Assembly (NCBI GenBank): GCA_017621495.1
Contig: JAGATB010000010.1
Span: forward strand, 1 to 64,000
Direction of reading: 5' to 3'
Source of the DNA: Clostridia bacterium
Lineage (GTDB): Bacteria > Bacillota > Clostridia > UMGS1810
DNA length: 64,000 bases
A model generated the notes under the pieces. The model had not been told where the DNA came from. It saw nothing but the letters and a program-made list of their open reading frames with translations, and did no database searches. Shown here one piece after another: positions 26,613 to 36,561 of the stretch. A program made the position numbers and the translations under genes. The number at the start of each line of letters is the position of its first letter. The stretch's first letter is position 1.

Positions 26613-28271
26613 TCAGAGCTGACTTAGCAGTTTATCTTTAATGTGAGAAACATTTGTTTCCAGCACCTTTTGCTTAAGGGGCAGTATGAGACCGGGAGAT
26701 ACAGACAACTCGTCCACACCCATTGCCAGGAAAAGCTCTGTAAGCTCCATATCGCCTGCCAGTTCACCGCAGATACCTGTCCAGATACCGGCTTTGCGAG
26801 CGTTGTCCACCACGGTTTTGATGAGTCTGAGTACAGCCGGATGATGAACATCACAAAAAGGCTCGATGTCAGGATTTTGCCTGTCTACAGCAAGGGTGTA
26901 CTGGGTCAGGTCGTTGGTGCCTATAGAGAAGAAATCCACCTCTTTTGCCAGGATATCGCTGATTATAGCAGCGGCAGGAGTTTCTATCATTATACCAAGT
27001 TCGGTATTTGCATTGAAGGGTATACGCTCCGCTACCAATTCCTCCTTCACCTGTCTACAGATTTCTTTCACCTTACGAACCTCCGAAAGTGAGGTTATCA
27101 TGGGAAACATTATGGCTATCCTGCCAAATGCGGATGCACGGTACAGTGCTCTAAGCTGTGTTTTGAACACACCGGGTCTTGTAAGACAAATGCGGATTGC
27201 CCTTACACCCATGGCGGGGTTCTCCTCCTTTGGCATATCAAAGTAGCCCACCTGCTTGTCGGCACCTATGTCCAGTGTACGGATTATCACTTGTTTGCCC
27301 AGTGCCTTCTCCACGGCACTTTTATATATATTAAACTGCTCATCCTCAGTGGGATAGGTGCTGCTCTCCAAATATATGAACTCACTGCGAAAAAGCCCCA
27401 CCCCCATGGCATCATTGGCATATACCTCTGCCATATCCTTGATAGAACCTATGTTGGCATAGAGGCGAATTTCCTGACCGTCTCTCGTTACCGGCTTTAC
27501 GCCCTTGAGCCTTTGAAGGAGTTCCTTTTGGGTGTTGGATTTCTGCTTTTTCTCCTGCATTTGGATTATAGTCTCCATATCAGGGTCTATATATACTTCA
27601 CCGCTGAAGCCGTCCACGATGATTTCAGCACCTTCGAACCTTGAATCGGTTATACCCTTGGCACCTATGACAGCCGGTATATTCATGGTTCTGGCAAGAA
27701 TGGATGTATGAGAATTGGAGCTGCCCTTCTCGGTAACAAAGGCAAGGATTCTTGATTTATCCAGCTGTACCGTCTCCGAGGGAGCCAGATCATCGGCACC
27801 TATTATCACAGGTGCCTCGGACTTAATACCCGGCTGCTCCACATCTGCTAATATGGATATCACCCTGTCGGATATATCCCTAACATCGACAGCTCGCGCT
27901 TGCATATAGCTGTCATTCATGGCGATGAACATCTCCACAAAATTATCTGCAGTCATAGCCACGGCACTCTCGGCATTTACATGCTGATCCTTGATATATG
28001 CCTGGATGCTTTCCAGATAATCCGGGTCCCCCAGCATCAGCCTGTGTATTTCAAATATCGCGGCATTGTCCTCACCCACCTCGTCGAGAGCCTTATCATA
28101 CAGTGCCTCAAGCTGCTGACCGGCTTTGGTGCGGGCTTCCTCGAAGCGCATAAGCTCCGATTTTGTATCAACCACACGTTCACGGTGTACGAGTGCAGCA
28201 GACTTTTTGATAAGCTCCAGCTTACCGAAAGCTATACCACCGCAAACTCCCTGCCCCTTTAATTTAATCAT
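26613..28271 (-). CDS. ptsI: Phosphoenolpyruvate-protein phosphotransferase (PTS enzyme I)
   Basis: About 552 residues, normal for enzyme I. An N-terminal HPr-binding domain is followed by the swivelling domain with the phospho-His site in GSSNSHTSILARTM, and a C-terminal PEP-binding TIM barrel with GVGLFRSEF, MGVRAIRIC and FSIGTNDLTQY. It takes phosphate from PEP and passes it to HPr. The ATG at 28271 has GAGGAG 7 nt upstream; another ATG two codons earlier is too close. ptsH lies just upstream in the same operon. Confidence 0.96.
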   Translation of the reverse strand: MIKLKGQGVCGGIAFGKLELIKKSAALVHRERVVDTKSELMRFEEARTKAGQQLEALYDKALDEVGEDNAAIFEIHRLMLGDPDYLESIQAYIKDQHVNAESAVAMTADNFVEMFIAMNDSYMQARAVDVRDISDRVISILADVEQPGIKSEAPVIIGADDLAPSETVQLDKSRILAFVTEKGSSNSHTSILARTMNIPAVIGAKGITDSRFEGAEIIVDGFSGEVYIDPDMETIIQMQEKKQKSNTQKELLQRLKGVKPVTRDGQEIRLYANIGSIKDMAEVYANDAMGVGLFRSEFIYLESSTYPTEDEQFNIYKSAVEKALGKQVIIRTLDIGADKQVGYFDMPKEENPAMGVRAIRICLTRPGVFKTQLRALYRASAFGRIAIMFPMITSLSEVRKVKEICRQVKEELVAERIPFNANTELGIMIETPAAAIISDILAKEVDFFSIGTNDLTQYTLAVDRQNPDIEPFCDVHHPAVLRLIKTVVDNARKAGIWTGICGELAGDMELTELFLAMGVDELSVSPGLILPLKQKVLETNVSHIKDKLLSQL

Positions 28272-28289
28272 AGCCATTCTCCTCGTATT

Positions 28290-28547
28290 TTAAAGATTTT
28301 TACTAAGAAAGTCTTCTATAGCGGATATAGCCTGTGCTTCATCCACCCCATCAGCCTTTATGGTGATTTCGTTGCCGCACTTGACACCCAGACTCATCAC
28401 CGAAAATATCTTCTTAGCATCTCCTGTCTTACCGGCGGATTCTATGGTGATTGATGACTCAAACTTGGATGCCTCCTTGACCAGCATTCCCGCAGGTCTT
28501 GCGTGTATGCCCTGCTCGTCTTTGATTGTATACTTTAATTCTTTCAT
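28290..28547 (-). CDS. ptsH: Phosphocarrier protein HPr (atypical, no Ser46)
   Basis: 85 residues, full length. The PTS phosphorylation site is intact, with His15 in GIHARPAG. The usual HPr-kinase site is changed: the segment after Gly42 reads DAKKIFSVMSLG, which puts Lys at position 46, and a Ser at 49. In Firmicutes, Ser46 phosphorylation underlies CcpA-dependent catabolite repression, so this HPr probably does not take part in it. It is the first gene of a ptsH-ptsI operon, with AAAAAAAGGAGC upstream. Confidence 0.94.
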   Translation of the reverse strand: MKELKYTIKDEQGIHARPAGMLVKEASKFESSITIESAGKTGDAKKIFSVMSLGVKCGNEITIKADGVDEAQAISAIEDFLSKNL

Positions 28548-28641
28548 ATCGAAGCTCCTTTTTTTAAATTAATTACGATATATTTTGTGTATACAAAGGT
28601 GATATTATCCATAATTTATTTATGATTTTCTTTTAATTACC

Positions 28642-28670
28642 TTGAAAGATTTGACGATGTATGGTACAAT
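28642..28670 (+). promoter_or_regulatory. Sigma-A-type promoter for the EamA transporter
   Basis: TTGAAA (28642-28647), a 17-nt spacer, TACAAT (28665-28670), 33 bp before the ATG. It is divergent from ptsH. Confidence 0.65.
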
Positions 28671-28703
28671 AGTTAAAGTTATCATGAACAGGAGAATTTT
28701 AAA

Positions 28704-29630
28704 ATGCTGACAAAATCAAAAAAAATCTACACTAATCCTCTATTTGTAGCAGTGACGGCGCTGCTCTGCTGCGCTCTCTGGGGCAGTGCTACCCCCTTTA
28801 TCAAAATGGGCTATAAGCTACTTAATGTGAGCGGCGTAGCATCCATCATACTTTTTGCCGGTATCAGATTTACCCTTGCCGGAATTATCACAGTGATTAT
28901 ATACAGCATAGCGAGAAGGCGCTTTCTGTATCCACGTAGAGAAAATCTGGGATACGTGGTGAAAATAAGTGCCTTCCAGACAATAATCCAATACATATTC
29001 TTCTACATAGGTCTGGCAAATACCACGGGTGTTAAAGGCACCATAGGCAGCGGTTCCAATGTATTTTTTGCAATTTTTATAGCAAGTCTCATATTTCGTC
29101 AGGAGAAGCTTACCATCAAAAAGGTAATCGCCTGCATTATAGGTTTCGCAGGTATAATAGTAGTAAATTTAAATGGTCTTGACCTCAACATGAACCTCAT
29201 GGGCGACGGATTTGTTCTTTTTTCGGCGGCATCCTACGCCACATCATCTGTGCTTATGAAGCGTTATTCACAGCATGAAGACCCGGTGATACTATCGGGA
29301 TATCAGTTCATACTTGGCGGTATAGTTATGATTGCAGCAGGGCTTGCCTTTGGCGGCAGCATCAGACTTGGCTCAGCATCGGGCATGGGAGTACTTGTGT
29401 ATCTGTCATTACTCTCAGCTGTGGCATACTCACTGTGGGGTATACTGCTAAAGCACAATCCTGTATCATCCGTCACGGTGTACAGCTTTATGATACCGGT
29501 GTTTGGAGTGCTGCTGTCATGGATACTGCTTACCGAAAAAAGCAATGTGAGTATAGCAAACCTCCTGGTAGCTTTGGTGCTCATATGCACAGGCATAATT
29601 ACGCTGAATTTTAAAAAGTCTGAGCGATAA
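28704..29630 (+). CDS. EamA/DMT-superfamily transporter
   Basis: 308 residues with ten likely membrane helices in two repeats, as in drug/metabolite transporters. The first helix carries the CALWGSATPFIKMGY motif typical of EamA proteins, and the second repeat has SAVAYSLWGILLKHNPVS. The substrate is unknown. CAGGAG precedes the ATG by about 9 nt. It is a single plus-strand gene divergent from ptsHI, with no clear terminator; a small GCCCTGTGCAAGGGG hairpin lies at about 29670. Confidence 0.88.
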   Translation: MLTKSKKIYTNPLFVAVTALLCCALWGSATPFIKMGYKLLNVSGVASIILFAGIRFTLAGIITVIIYSIARRRFLYPRRENLGYVVKISAFQTIIQYIFFYIGLANTTGVKGTIGSGSNVFFAIFIASLIFRQEKLTIKKVIACIIGFAGIIVVNLNGLDLNMNLMGDGFVLFSAASYATSSVLMKRYSQHEDPVILSGYQFILGGIVMIAAGLAFGGSIRLGSASGMGVLVYLSLLSAVAYSLWGILLKHNPVSSVTVYSFMIPVFGVLLSWILLTEKSNVSIANLLVALVLICTGIITLNFKKSER

Positions 29631-29863
29631 ATCGAGTTTTAACTTATCAAGACGTCAAATCGAAAGGCTCGCCCTGTGCAAGGGGTACCTATTGATTTTC
29701 CTTTAATATAAACTCCAATTTCCAAAATTTATAAATACATTTCTATCGCTTCATTAAATATAAAAAAACATCACCTCTAATTAAATTTTTGCAAAAATTA
29801 CCTGTTTAGAAAAGTGAATTTTAACGCAAATTAGAACCGACAAAACAAATGGAGGTGATATTA

Positions 29864-30055
29864 ATGGCTAGCAACAAGCACGTAGTACCCGAAGCTAAGG
29901 AAGCTATGGAAAGATTCAAAATGGAAGCTGCTTCCGAAGTTGGTGTAAATTTGAAAAACGGTTACAACGGTGATTTAACATCTAAGCAGGCAGGCTCTAT
30001 AGGTGGACAGATGGTTAAGAAGATGATTGAATCCTACGAAAATTCTATAAAATAA
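29864..30055 (+). CDS. Small acid-soluble spore protein, alpha/beta type
   Basis: 63 residues from the ATG at 29864 (TGGAGGTGATATTA upstream). It has the alpha/beta SASP signature: VPEAKEAMERFKMEAASEVG with GYNGDLTSKQAGSIGGQMVK, including the GPR protease-cleavage region. These proteins coat and protect DNA in dormant spores, so this organism is probably a spore former. Expression would be in the forespore (sigma-G), but I see no clear sigma-G promoter. Confidence 0.95.
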   Translation: MASNKHVVPEAKEAMERFKMEAASEVGVNLKNGYNGDLTSKQAGSIGGQMVKKMIESYENSIK

Positions 30056-30082
30056 GGGTTTTCTTAATTTAGTAACATGAAT

Positions 30083-30133
30083 GCAAAATCCCGAAACATA
30101 GGTCTTAACCGACTTGCGTTTTGGGATTTTTGC
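30083..30133 (+). terminator. Terminator-like hairpin after the SASP gene
   Basis: GCAAAATCCCGAAAC pairs with the GTTTTGGGATTTTTGC arm. The T-run is inside or next to the stem, so strength is uncertain. Confidence 0.55.
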
Positions 30134-30202
30134 TTTGTGTGTATATTTTGTGTGATATGTCAAATACTATTACTGCAATAAAAATTGAAAGGAAAATGAA
30201 TT

Positions 30203-30499
30203 ATGAAAAAGCTTATAAGCATAACTCTATCTGCACTTCTGATGATGACATTCATGTGCTCCTGTGGTAACAACAACGAAGAAAACATAGGCGATGACGG
30301 CAAACTGCAAAATGAAGAAAACATCGATGATAAAAACAATGTAAATGACAAAGATAACGACACTAAAAATGATGCAAAAGACGGAAATATAATTGAAGAT
30401 GCTGCAGACAATATAGAAAACGGCATGGACAATGCAGCAAACTCCGTAGACGACGCCCTCACCGATGACAAGGCAAACAACAACGACAACAATAAATAA
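30203..30499 (+). CDS. Small acidic lipoprotein of unknown function
   Basis: 98 residues. The N-terminus is a lipoprotein signal (MKKLISITLSALLMMTFMCS with Cys at the lipobox), so the mature protein should be lipid-anchored outside the cell. The rest is an Asp/Asn/Glu/Lys-rich low-complexity tail with no recognisable domain. GAAAGGAAAATGAATT precedes the ATG. Function unknown. It follows the spore-protein gene but its start is about 150 bp away, so co-transcription is not certain. Confidence 0.75.
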   Translation: MKKLISITLSALLMMTFMCSCGNNNEENIGDDGKLQNEENIDDKNNVNDKDNDTKNDAKDGNIIEDAADNIENGMDNAANSVDDALTDDKANNNDNNK

Positions 30500-30517
30500 A
30501 TTTGAAAACTAACTAAA

Positions 30518-30567
30518 GCCTCCATTGCGTAAAGGGAGTGAGACCACTCTCCTTACACAATGGAGGC
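30518..30567. terminator. Bidirectional hairpin between lipoprotein and ribF
   Basis: GCCTCCATTG pairs with CAATGGAGGC, and an inner GTAAaGGGAGTG/CACTCTCCTTAC stem extends it, giving a long hairpin between convergent genes. T-runs on either side are weak. Confidence 0.6.
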
Positions 30568-30578
30568 CTTGTACTAAT

Positions 30579-31460
30579 TCATATACCATGAATTTCTTTT
30601 GCTTTTAATTTATCTGATTCCACCTGAGTTTTGAGGGTGTTTACATCCGGGAAATGTTTTTCCGGGCGGATAAGCTTAATAAACTCTACGCTGATTTTTT
30701 TGCCGTAGAGATTGCCCACGTTACCAAACACATGAGTCTCTGCCTTTATATTATTTCCCATATCCACTGTGGGATTTACCCCGACATTGGTTACAGCCTC
30801 ATACCTTTCGCCGTCTGTGTGCAATACTGTGGCATACACTCCGTTTGCAGGGAGTATGGCATTGGCATCGGGATACAGATTCACCGTAGGGAAGCCCAGA
30901 GTCCTGCCCAGGTGCTTACCCTCACGCACGGTACCCGAGATAGTGTACGGTCTGCCGAGATACACCGCGGCGTCATCCACTCTGCCGCAGGATATAAGGG
31001 AGCGGATTTTAGTAGAACTGACGGGGTCATCTTTGCCATCAAAATCCGATATACAGATGGTGTCTATCACGGTAACACCTACTGAGTACTTTGTACATAG
31101 CTGTACAAGCTCACTGCTGCCTGCCATACGGCCTTTGCCGAAGCGGAAATTCTCTCCCACTACCACATGAGCGGCACCAAGCTCACCTATGAGTACATCA
31201 CTTACGAACCGAGCGGCATCGAGAGACATAAACTCCTCATCCAGTGCTCTGAACACTACCTTATCCACACCCATCATGGTCAATATCTGCAGCTTTTCAT
31301 CATCATTGGTTATAACAGACGCATCAGCTCTCTGCATTGAATATACCAGAGTTTGCATATTAAACTTTGAAGCAATATCGCAGGCAGTTGATATGAGCTT
31401 TGCGTGAGCCACATGTATGCCGTCAAATTTGCCCAGAATTACAACGTTTTTTTTCATCAT
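30579..31460 (-). CDS. ribF: Bifunctional riboflavin kinase / FAD synthetase
   Basis: 293 residues: an N-terminal FMN adenylyltransferase domain (VVILGKFDGIHVAHAKLIST, VVGENFRFG) and a C-terminal riboflavin kinase domain (GRTLGFPTVNLYPDANAILP, NVGVNPTV). It converts riboflavin to FMN and FAD. Its ATG overlaps the truB stop (ATGA), the usual order after truB in Firmicutes. It ends the long rimP-nusA-infB operon. Confidence 0.95.
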   Translation of the reverse strand: MMKKNVVILGKFDGIHVAHAKLISTACDIASKFNMQTLVYSMQRADASVITNDDEKLQILTMMGVDKVVFRALDEEFMSLDAARFVSDVLIGELGAAHVVVGENFRFGKGRMAGSSELVQLCTKYSVGVTVIDTICISDFDGKDDPVSSTKIRSLISCGRVDDAAVYLGRPYTISGTVREGKHLGRTLGFPTVNLYPDANAILPANGVYATVLHTDGERYEAVTNVGVNPTVDMGNNIKAETHVFGNVGNLYGKKISVEFIKLIRPEKHFPDVNTLKTQVESDKLKAKEIHGI

Positions 31461-32341
31461 ATGAATGCCTTTACAATTTTAATTATATTTCCCTTTTCGC
31501 CCTTGAAAACCTCTGTAACACCCACAAAGTTGCCCTCGGGGTCATATGCTCTGTAGGTACCCAAGTCAACCGTCACTCGTGAAAGTGCACCGCTCAGGAG
31601 TCTTTGCTTTACTGCATCGGTAACCTTAACCTCAGGATAATGGGCAAACACCATATCTACACAGGACAGTACGCTTGATGCACCATTTACCGAAACCCGA
31701 TTTTTGATTTGCTCCAGGGTAAGGGCGTGTTCTATACTGAAAACAGATGATTTGGTACGTGTGAGTGCGGTCATTACTGCTCCGCAGCCCAGGTACTCTC
31801 CTATATCAAAGCACAGAGAACGTATGTATGTACCCTTAGAGCAGAGGACTCTTATGGAAAATTCATCTCCGTCAAAGTCCAGAAGCTCACATTCGTATAT
31901 GGTGATTTTCCTCTTCTTACGTTCTACCTCTATACCCTCTCGAGCCAGTTCATAGAGCTTCCTGCCGTTTTGCTTGATAGCACTGTACATGGGCGGCAGC
32001 TGCTCAATCTCACCGGTGAAATGCTCTATTGCAGCTTTGAGCTCGTCACGGCTGACATGTACATCACGATAAGTGAGCTCCTCGCCCCATATATCGTAGG
32101 TATCTGTAGTTATACCCAGCTTTACCTTAGCTATATACTCTTTATCGGAAAAGGTAAGCATATCACAGGCTTTGGTGCTTTTGCCCACGCATACGGGCAA
32201 TACTCCCTCCGCATTCGGGTCCAAAGTACCTGTATGCCCTACCTTGCGTGTTCCCAGGGTTTTGCGGATTACATTCACCACGTCGTGAGAAGTGAAACCC
32301 TTTTCTTTATTTACAACTACTATGCCGTTTAATTCTTCCAT
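31457..32341 (-). CDS. truB: tRNA pseudouridine-55 synthase
   Basis: 294 residues with GVVVVNKEKGFTSHDVVNVI at the start and the catalytic Asp in KVGHTGTLDPNAEGVLPV. CSKGTYIRSLCFDIG lies in the second half. It makes Psi55 in the T-loop of tRNAs. Next to nrnA upstream (3-nt gap) and ribF downstream (4-nt overlap). Confidence 0.96.
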   Translation of the reverse strand: MEELNGIVVVNKEKGFTSHDVVNVIRKTLGTRKVGHTGTLDPNAEGVLPVCVGKSTKACDMLTFSDKEYIAKVKLGITTDTYDIWGEELTYRDVHVSRDELKAAIEHFTGEIEQLPPMYSAIKQNGRKLYELAREGIEVERKKRKITIYECELLDFDGDEFSIRVLCSKGTYIRSLCFDIGEYLGCGAVMTALTRTKSSVFSIEHALTLEQIKNRVSVNGASSVLSCVDMVFAHYPEVKVTDAVKQRLLSGALSRVTVDLGTYRAYDPEGNFVGVTEVFKGEKGNIIKIVKAFI

Positions 32342-32344
32342 AAG

Positions 32345-33298
32345 CTACATTACCTTTTCCAGTGCATCTATAATCATTTTTTCTGCTTCATCCTGAGAAG
32401 CATTAATGGTAACTCCTGCGGCACGGATATGTCCGCCGCCGCCCAGTGATGCCGCCACAGATGATACATCCACGTATTCATTGGAACGCAGGCTCGCTTT
32501 AATCTCACGCGGACCCTTTACCTTGATATACACTCCCACTTCCACGCCTATTATGGACCTGGGAAGCCCCGCTATATCATCGGCTTCTTCAAATGCCATC
32601 TTGTATCTTGACAGCATATCATTATCCACAACAGCAACACAAATTTTACCGTCGTTATAGAATTTTAAGTTTTCTATAACCTCGGCTCTCAGTTTCAGCT
32701 GTTCTATTCTTTTTCGCTCAAAGAGAGTACGCATCACAAAGGGTGCATCTATCCCCTTTGCCATCAGTTCGGAGGCTATAATATGAGTGCGTGCGGTAGT
32801 ATTTGAATACTGAAAACTGCCCGTGTCGCTTGCTATTGCCGCATACAGACGCAGTGCTATATCTGCAGTAATCTCCACCTTGAGGTAATCTCTGATAAAC
32901 ACATACATTATCTCCCCTGCAGCTGCGGCAGAGGGGTCTATGCAGTTATATTGAGCGTATCCCTTGTTGGTACCGTGGTGGTCTATACAGCATCTTACAG
33001 GGGATTTGTCAAATACCTTTTCTTTCATGGAGCCCATCATATACTCAGCAGCCACATCAACAGCTATACAAACATCATAATCGTCTGCACCGGAAGCAAA
33101 GTAATCCTCATCTGCCAGAAATGACAATCTGCCAGGAATGGGGCTGTCAACGAAAATATGAGCCTTCTTGCCCATACAGCGCAAAGCTGTAATGAGCGCA
33201 GACGCAGAACCCAGACAGTCACTGTCCGGGTTTACGTGGATTATAATTGCTATACTGCTGTTTTGTTTGACCGCATCGGCAATCTTTAACATATCCAT
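32345..33298 (-). CDS. nrnA: DHH-family nanoRNase/pAp phosphatase
   Basis: About 317 residues with DHH and DHHA1 domains: IIIHVNPDSDCLGSASAL, DHHGTN in RCCIDHHGTNKGY, and GGGGHIRAAG at the C-terminus. NrnA degrades short RNA and dephosphorylates pAp, and in Firmicutes can also clear pGpG, the product of EAL enzymes. The start at 33298 follows the rbfA stop by one nucleotide; an earlier in-frame start at 33376 lies inside rbfA and is rejected. Confidence 0.93.
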   Translation of the reverse strand: MDMLKIADAVKQNSSIAIIIHVNPDSDCLGSASALITALRCMGKKAHIFVDSPIPGRLSFLADEDYFASGADDYDVCIAVDVAAEYMMGSMKEKVFDKSPVRCCIDHHGTNKGYAQYNCIDPSAAAAGEIMYVFIRDYLKVEITADIALRLYAAIASDTGSFQYSNTTARTHIIASELMAKGIDAPFVMRTLFERKRIEQLKLRAEVIENLKFYNDGKICVAVVDNDMLSRYKMAFEEADDIAGLPRSIIGVEVGVYIKVKGPREIKASLRSNEYVDVSSVAASLGGGGHIRAAGVTINASQDEAEKMIIDALEKVM

Positions 33299-33299
33299 A

Positions 33300-33650
33300 T
33301 TACTCGTCCTCACTCTTAATCTTATGAAGAAGGTCGTTGATATGCATGCCGTAATCAATAGAGGTATCCAGCACAAATGTGGGGTGTGGCACGCATCTTA
33401 AATCAAGTCTGCTGCCTATCTCTCTCTTGATATATCCGGTGGCGCTTTTGAGTGCTTCCATGGTGTTTTTCTTATCCTCGTCTGTTCCCAATACGGAAAC
33501 ATATACCTTGGCATACTTCAAGTCCTTGGTGACATCTGCCTCAACAATACTTGTCATGGCAGACATCCTGGGGTCTTTAATTGTGCGTATAACCGAGGAA
33601 AGCTCTCTCTTTATTTCTTCACGAATTCTTTCTACTCTGTTAAAAGCCAT
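33300..33650 (-). CDS. rbfA: 30S ribosome-binding factor A
   Basis: 116 residues, full length, KH-like fold: RVERIREEIKRELSSVIRTI at the start with KDPRMSAMTSIVEADVTKDL and AKVYVSVLG. It helps maturation of 16S rRNA. Its C-terminus ends in an acidic stretch (KSEDE). It lies 13 nt after infB. Confidence 0.96.
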   Translation of the reverse strand: MAFNRVERIREEIKRELSSVIRTIKDPRMSAMTSIVEADVTKDLKYAKVYVSVLGTDEDKKNTMEALKSATGYIKREIGSRLDLRCVPHPTFVLDTSIDYGMHINDLLHKIKSEDE

Positions 33651-33663
33651 TTTTAATCATTCC

Positions 33664-35955
33664 TTACTGCTGTTTTACTTCTTCCATAATGAAGGATTCT
33701 ATGATATCGCCTTCCTTGATATCGTTGAAGTTTTCTATACCGATACCACATTCGTAGCCTGTAGCCACTTCCTTGACGTCGTCTTTGAATCTCTTAAGAC
33801 TGGAGAGGACACCCTCGTGTACTATGATACCGTCACGTACAATTCTGGTCTGAGAGTTTCTGGTAATCTTACCGTCAAGCACGTAACCGCCGGCAATGGT
33901 ACCTACACCGCTTACCTTAAAGGTATTTCTTACCTCTGCGTGACCGAGTACATTCTCTACAAACTTAGGTGCCAGCATACCCTTCATGGCAGCTTCGATT
34001 TCTTCAATAGCATGATAGATGACTCTGTAGAGTCTGATATCTACGTCATTCTGCTTTGCAGAAGCGAGCGCACCGTTGTCGGGACGTACGTTAAAGCCTA
34101 CTATGATAGCATTGGAAGCTGCAGCCAGCATAACATCTGATTCGCTGACACCGCCGACTCCACCGTGAATACAGCAAACCCTTACTTCCTCATTGGAAAG
34201 CTTGGTAAGAGACTGCTTAACTGCTTCCACAGAGCCCTGTACGTCTGCCTTAACTATGATATTGAGGTCTTTGACCTCGCCCTGCTTAATCTGGTCAAAT
34301 AGTGCATCAAGAGATACCGCCGAACGAGATTTGATGTTGTCTTCCTTTATCTTTTCCTTACGTTTCTGAACTACTGCCTTAGCCTTACGTTCATCATCAA
34401 CCGCATAGAGGGTATCACCGCCTTCGGGAACCTCGCTGAGACCTATAATCTCTACGGGCACAGAGGGGCCTGCTTTCTTGACCTTGTTGCCTCTGTCGTC
34501 CACCATGGCTCTTACTCTGCCCTCTGCGGTACCTGCTACAACTATGTCGCCTACCTTAAGGGTACCGTTTTGTACCAGAACTGTGGCAACAGGGCCTCTG
34601 CCCTTGTCAAGCTGAGCTTCGATTACTGTACCCTTGGCATTTCTGTTGGGGTTAGCCTTGAGCTCCTTCATCTCTGAAACCAGGATAACCATTTCCAGAA
34701 GCTCATCTATATTCTGATTGAACTTAGCGGAAATCGGTACACAGATAGTGTCACCGCCCCACTCCTCTGGCACGAGCTCGTATTCCATAAGCTCCTGCTT
34801 GATTCTGTCGGGGTTGGCACCCTCTTTGTCTATCTTATTGATAGCTACTATGATAGATACTCCTGCCGCCTTGGCATGGTTGATAGCCTCTACAGTCTGA
34901 GGCATGATACCGTCATCTGCCGCTACAACGAGGATAGCAACATCTGTAACCTGAGCACCTCTCATACGCATTGTGGTAAATGCTTCGTGACCGGGTGTAT
35001 CCAGGAAGGTAATCTTCTTATCATTTACCCTGACTCTGTATGCACCTATATGCTGTGTGATACCGCCGGCTTCCTTGGCAATGACGTTGGTATTACGGAT
35101 TGTATCCAGTAGCGAGGTCTTACCGTGGTCAACGTGACCCATAACAACTACTACGGGTGAACGGGGCTCCAAGTCCTCGGGAGCATCCTCTACATCATTA
35201 AAGAGTCTGTCCTCATCGGTTATTATAATCTCTTTGTTAATCACATAACCCAAATCCGTACCTACGAGAGCTGCTGTATCAAAGTCTATGGTCTGGCTGA
35301 TAGCCGCCATGATACCAAGCTCAAAGAGCTTCTTAATAACTACAGTAGCCGCTACTCCCAGCTTGGAAGCGAAGTCACCCACCGAGATTTCATCAGGGAT
35401 TTCCACCACTGCGGGTTCTTTTGCTTTTTCTTCGGCTTTTGCCTTCTTTTCCTTAGCTTGCTGTTGCTGCTCGGCTTTTTTGTCAAGCTTTTTGGAGGGC
35501 TGGGCATTTTTCTTGATTTTCTGCTTTTTCTCTGCCTTTTCCTCTATATCGATATCCACAAGCTTCTCAATCTTGTCTGTATCGAGTTTTGCCAGGTCTA
35601 CGGTGTTTTGTCTGGTATCTACTACCTTTTGTTTATTTTCTTTTTTAATTTCTATTTCTTCGGGCTCAGCCTCCGGCTCCTCTGCGACCTGTGGCTGTGA
35701 ATCGTCCTTTGCTTTTTTGGAAACCTTGGGTTTTTCAGCTTCCTGCTCCATATGGAGCTTAGTATAATAATCTTCTATGCTTGAACCGTCATCAAACTTA
35801 TTGAGCAGTGCTGTGAGCACGACATCCGTCTCTTCAAGCTCCAATGTTGTCATATGATTCTTTACGGTGATACCGTATTTCTCTAACAGTTCTATAAGCA
35901 CCTTGCTTGTCATTTTTATGTCCTTACCTAATTCATGTACTCTTGGTCCGGTCAT
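33664..35955 (-). CDS. infB: Translation initiation factor IF-2
   Basis: 763 residues. An N-terminal region with IF2_N segments and a charged Lys/Glu-rich linker (about 90-180) leads to the GTPase domain with [21 protein letters not shown] and NKID, then the C-terminal beta-barrel and fMet-tRNA-binding domains. It brings initiator tRNA to the 30S subunit. It is in the standard order after ylxQ and before rbfA. Confidence 0.97.
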   Translation of the reverse strand: MTGPRVHELGKDIKMTSKVLIELLEKYGITVKNHMTTLELEETDVVLTALLNKFDDGSSIEDYYTKLHMEQEAEKPKVSKKAKDDSQPQVAEEPEAEPEEIEIKKENKQKVVDTRQNTVDLAKLDTDKIEKLVDIDIEEKAEKKQKIKKNAQPSKKLDKKAEQQQQAKEKKAKAEEKAKEPAVVEIPDEISVGDFASKLGVAATVVIKKLFELGIMAAISQTIDFDTAALVGTDLGYVINKEIIITDEDRLFNDVEDAPEDLEPRSPVVVVMGHVDHGKTSLLDTIRNTNVIAKEAGGITQHIGAYRVRVNDKKITFLDTPGHEAFTTMRMRGAQVTDVAILVVAADDGIMPQTVEAINHAKAAGVSIIVAINKIDKEGANPDRIKQELMEYELVPEEWGGDTICVPISAKFNQNIDELLEMVILVSEMKELKANPNRNAKGTVIEAQLDKGRGPVATVLVQNGTLKVGDIVVAGTAEGRVRAMVDDRGNKVKKAGPSVPVEIIGLSEVPEGGDTLYAVDDERKAKAVVQKRKEKIKEDNIKSRSAVSLDALFDQIKQGEVKDLNIIVKADVQGSVEAVKQSLTKLSNEEVRVCCIHGGVGGVSESDVMLAAASNAIIVGFNVRPDNGALASAKQNDVDIRLYRVIYHAIEEIEAAMKGMLAPKFVENVLGHAEVRNTFKVSGVGTIAGGYVLDGKITRNSQTRIVRDGIIVHEGVLSSLKRFKDDVKEVATGYECGIGIENFNDIKEGDIIESFIMEEVKQQ

Positions 35956-35957
35956 AA

Positions 35958-36275
35958 TTATTCACCCCCATTAAAATTTAACTGCAGCTTCTTTTCTATG
36001 CTATCCGCAAAGCCTTCATCAGTGATGCAGATTGCGGCATTGTAATGATTGCCTACGGCATGACCGAGGATATCTTTAGTACCCAGTATGTAGTACTTTA
36101 CGTCATAGTACTTGCAGCTGTCTGTAATGCTTTTTGTAGTATTGTCACTTGCATCGGCGGCAATGATGACAAGGATTGCTTTGCCGAAACGAACAGAGTC
36201 TTTGACTGCGCTCTCTCCGCAGACTACCTTGCCTGCTTTCTTTGCAAGGCCTATAAGACCCAATGCCTTATCCAT
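35958..36275 (-). CDS. L7Ae-like ribosomal protein (YlxQ)
   Basis: About 105 residues with an L7Ae/L30e/Gadd45 fold, beginning [20 protein letters not shown]. It probably binds kink-turn RNA. AAGGGGGT lies 6 nt before the ATG at 36275; an ATG two codons earlier overlaps the ylxR stop and is too close to the site. Conserved position between ylxR and infB. Confidence 0.9.
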   Translation of the reverse strand: MDKALGLIGLAKKAGKVVCGESAVKDSVRFGKAILVIIAADASDNTTKSITDSCKYYDVKYYILGTKDILGHAVGNHYNAAICITDEGFADSIEKKLQLNFNGGE

Positions 36276-36277
36276 AT

Positions 36278-36544
36278 TCATACCCCCTTGACAAGTTCTC
36301 TAAGTTCTGAATAAATCTGCACATGGACATTTGCTTTGAAACATCCGGCAAGTCTATTCTTTTTTTCTGCTTTGGCGATACACTCCTCGCTATGGCAGAT
36401 ATATGCTCCGCGTCCGGGAAGCCGACATGACTTATCTATGATAGCCTTGCCATCTTCCGTGCGAACTATTCTTATAAGTTCTCCTTTGGCACGGCTTACT
36501 CTGCAGCCGCAGCACATACGCATCGGATACGGGTTTTTGCTCAT
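36278..36544 (-). CDS. YlxR-family nucleic-acid binding protein
   Basis: About 88 residues, DUF448/YlxR: MRMCCGCRVSRAKGELIRIV and GRGAYICHSEECIAKA, with the GRGAY motif. Members are small RNA- or DNA-binding proteins. The ATG at 36544 has AGAGGTG upstream; a GTG three codons earlier is possible. It lies between nusA and ylxQ. Confidence 0.93.
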   Translation of the reverse strand: MSKNPYPMRMCCGCRVSRAKGELIRIVRTEDGKAIIDKSCRLPGRGAYICHSEECIAKAEKKNRLAGCFKANVHVQIYSELRELVKGV

Positions 36545-36561
36545 TGAGTTCACCTCTGAAA

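Noticed and set aside
29760..29863. Sigma-G promoter for the spore protein
   Set aside because: No convincing -35/-10 sigma-G pair could be placed upstream of the gene.
33379..34140. Plus-strand 253-codon open frame antisense to rbfA/infB
   Set aside because: Lies opposite two conserved genes, has no ribosome site and no recognisable domain; a shadow of codon bias.
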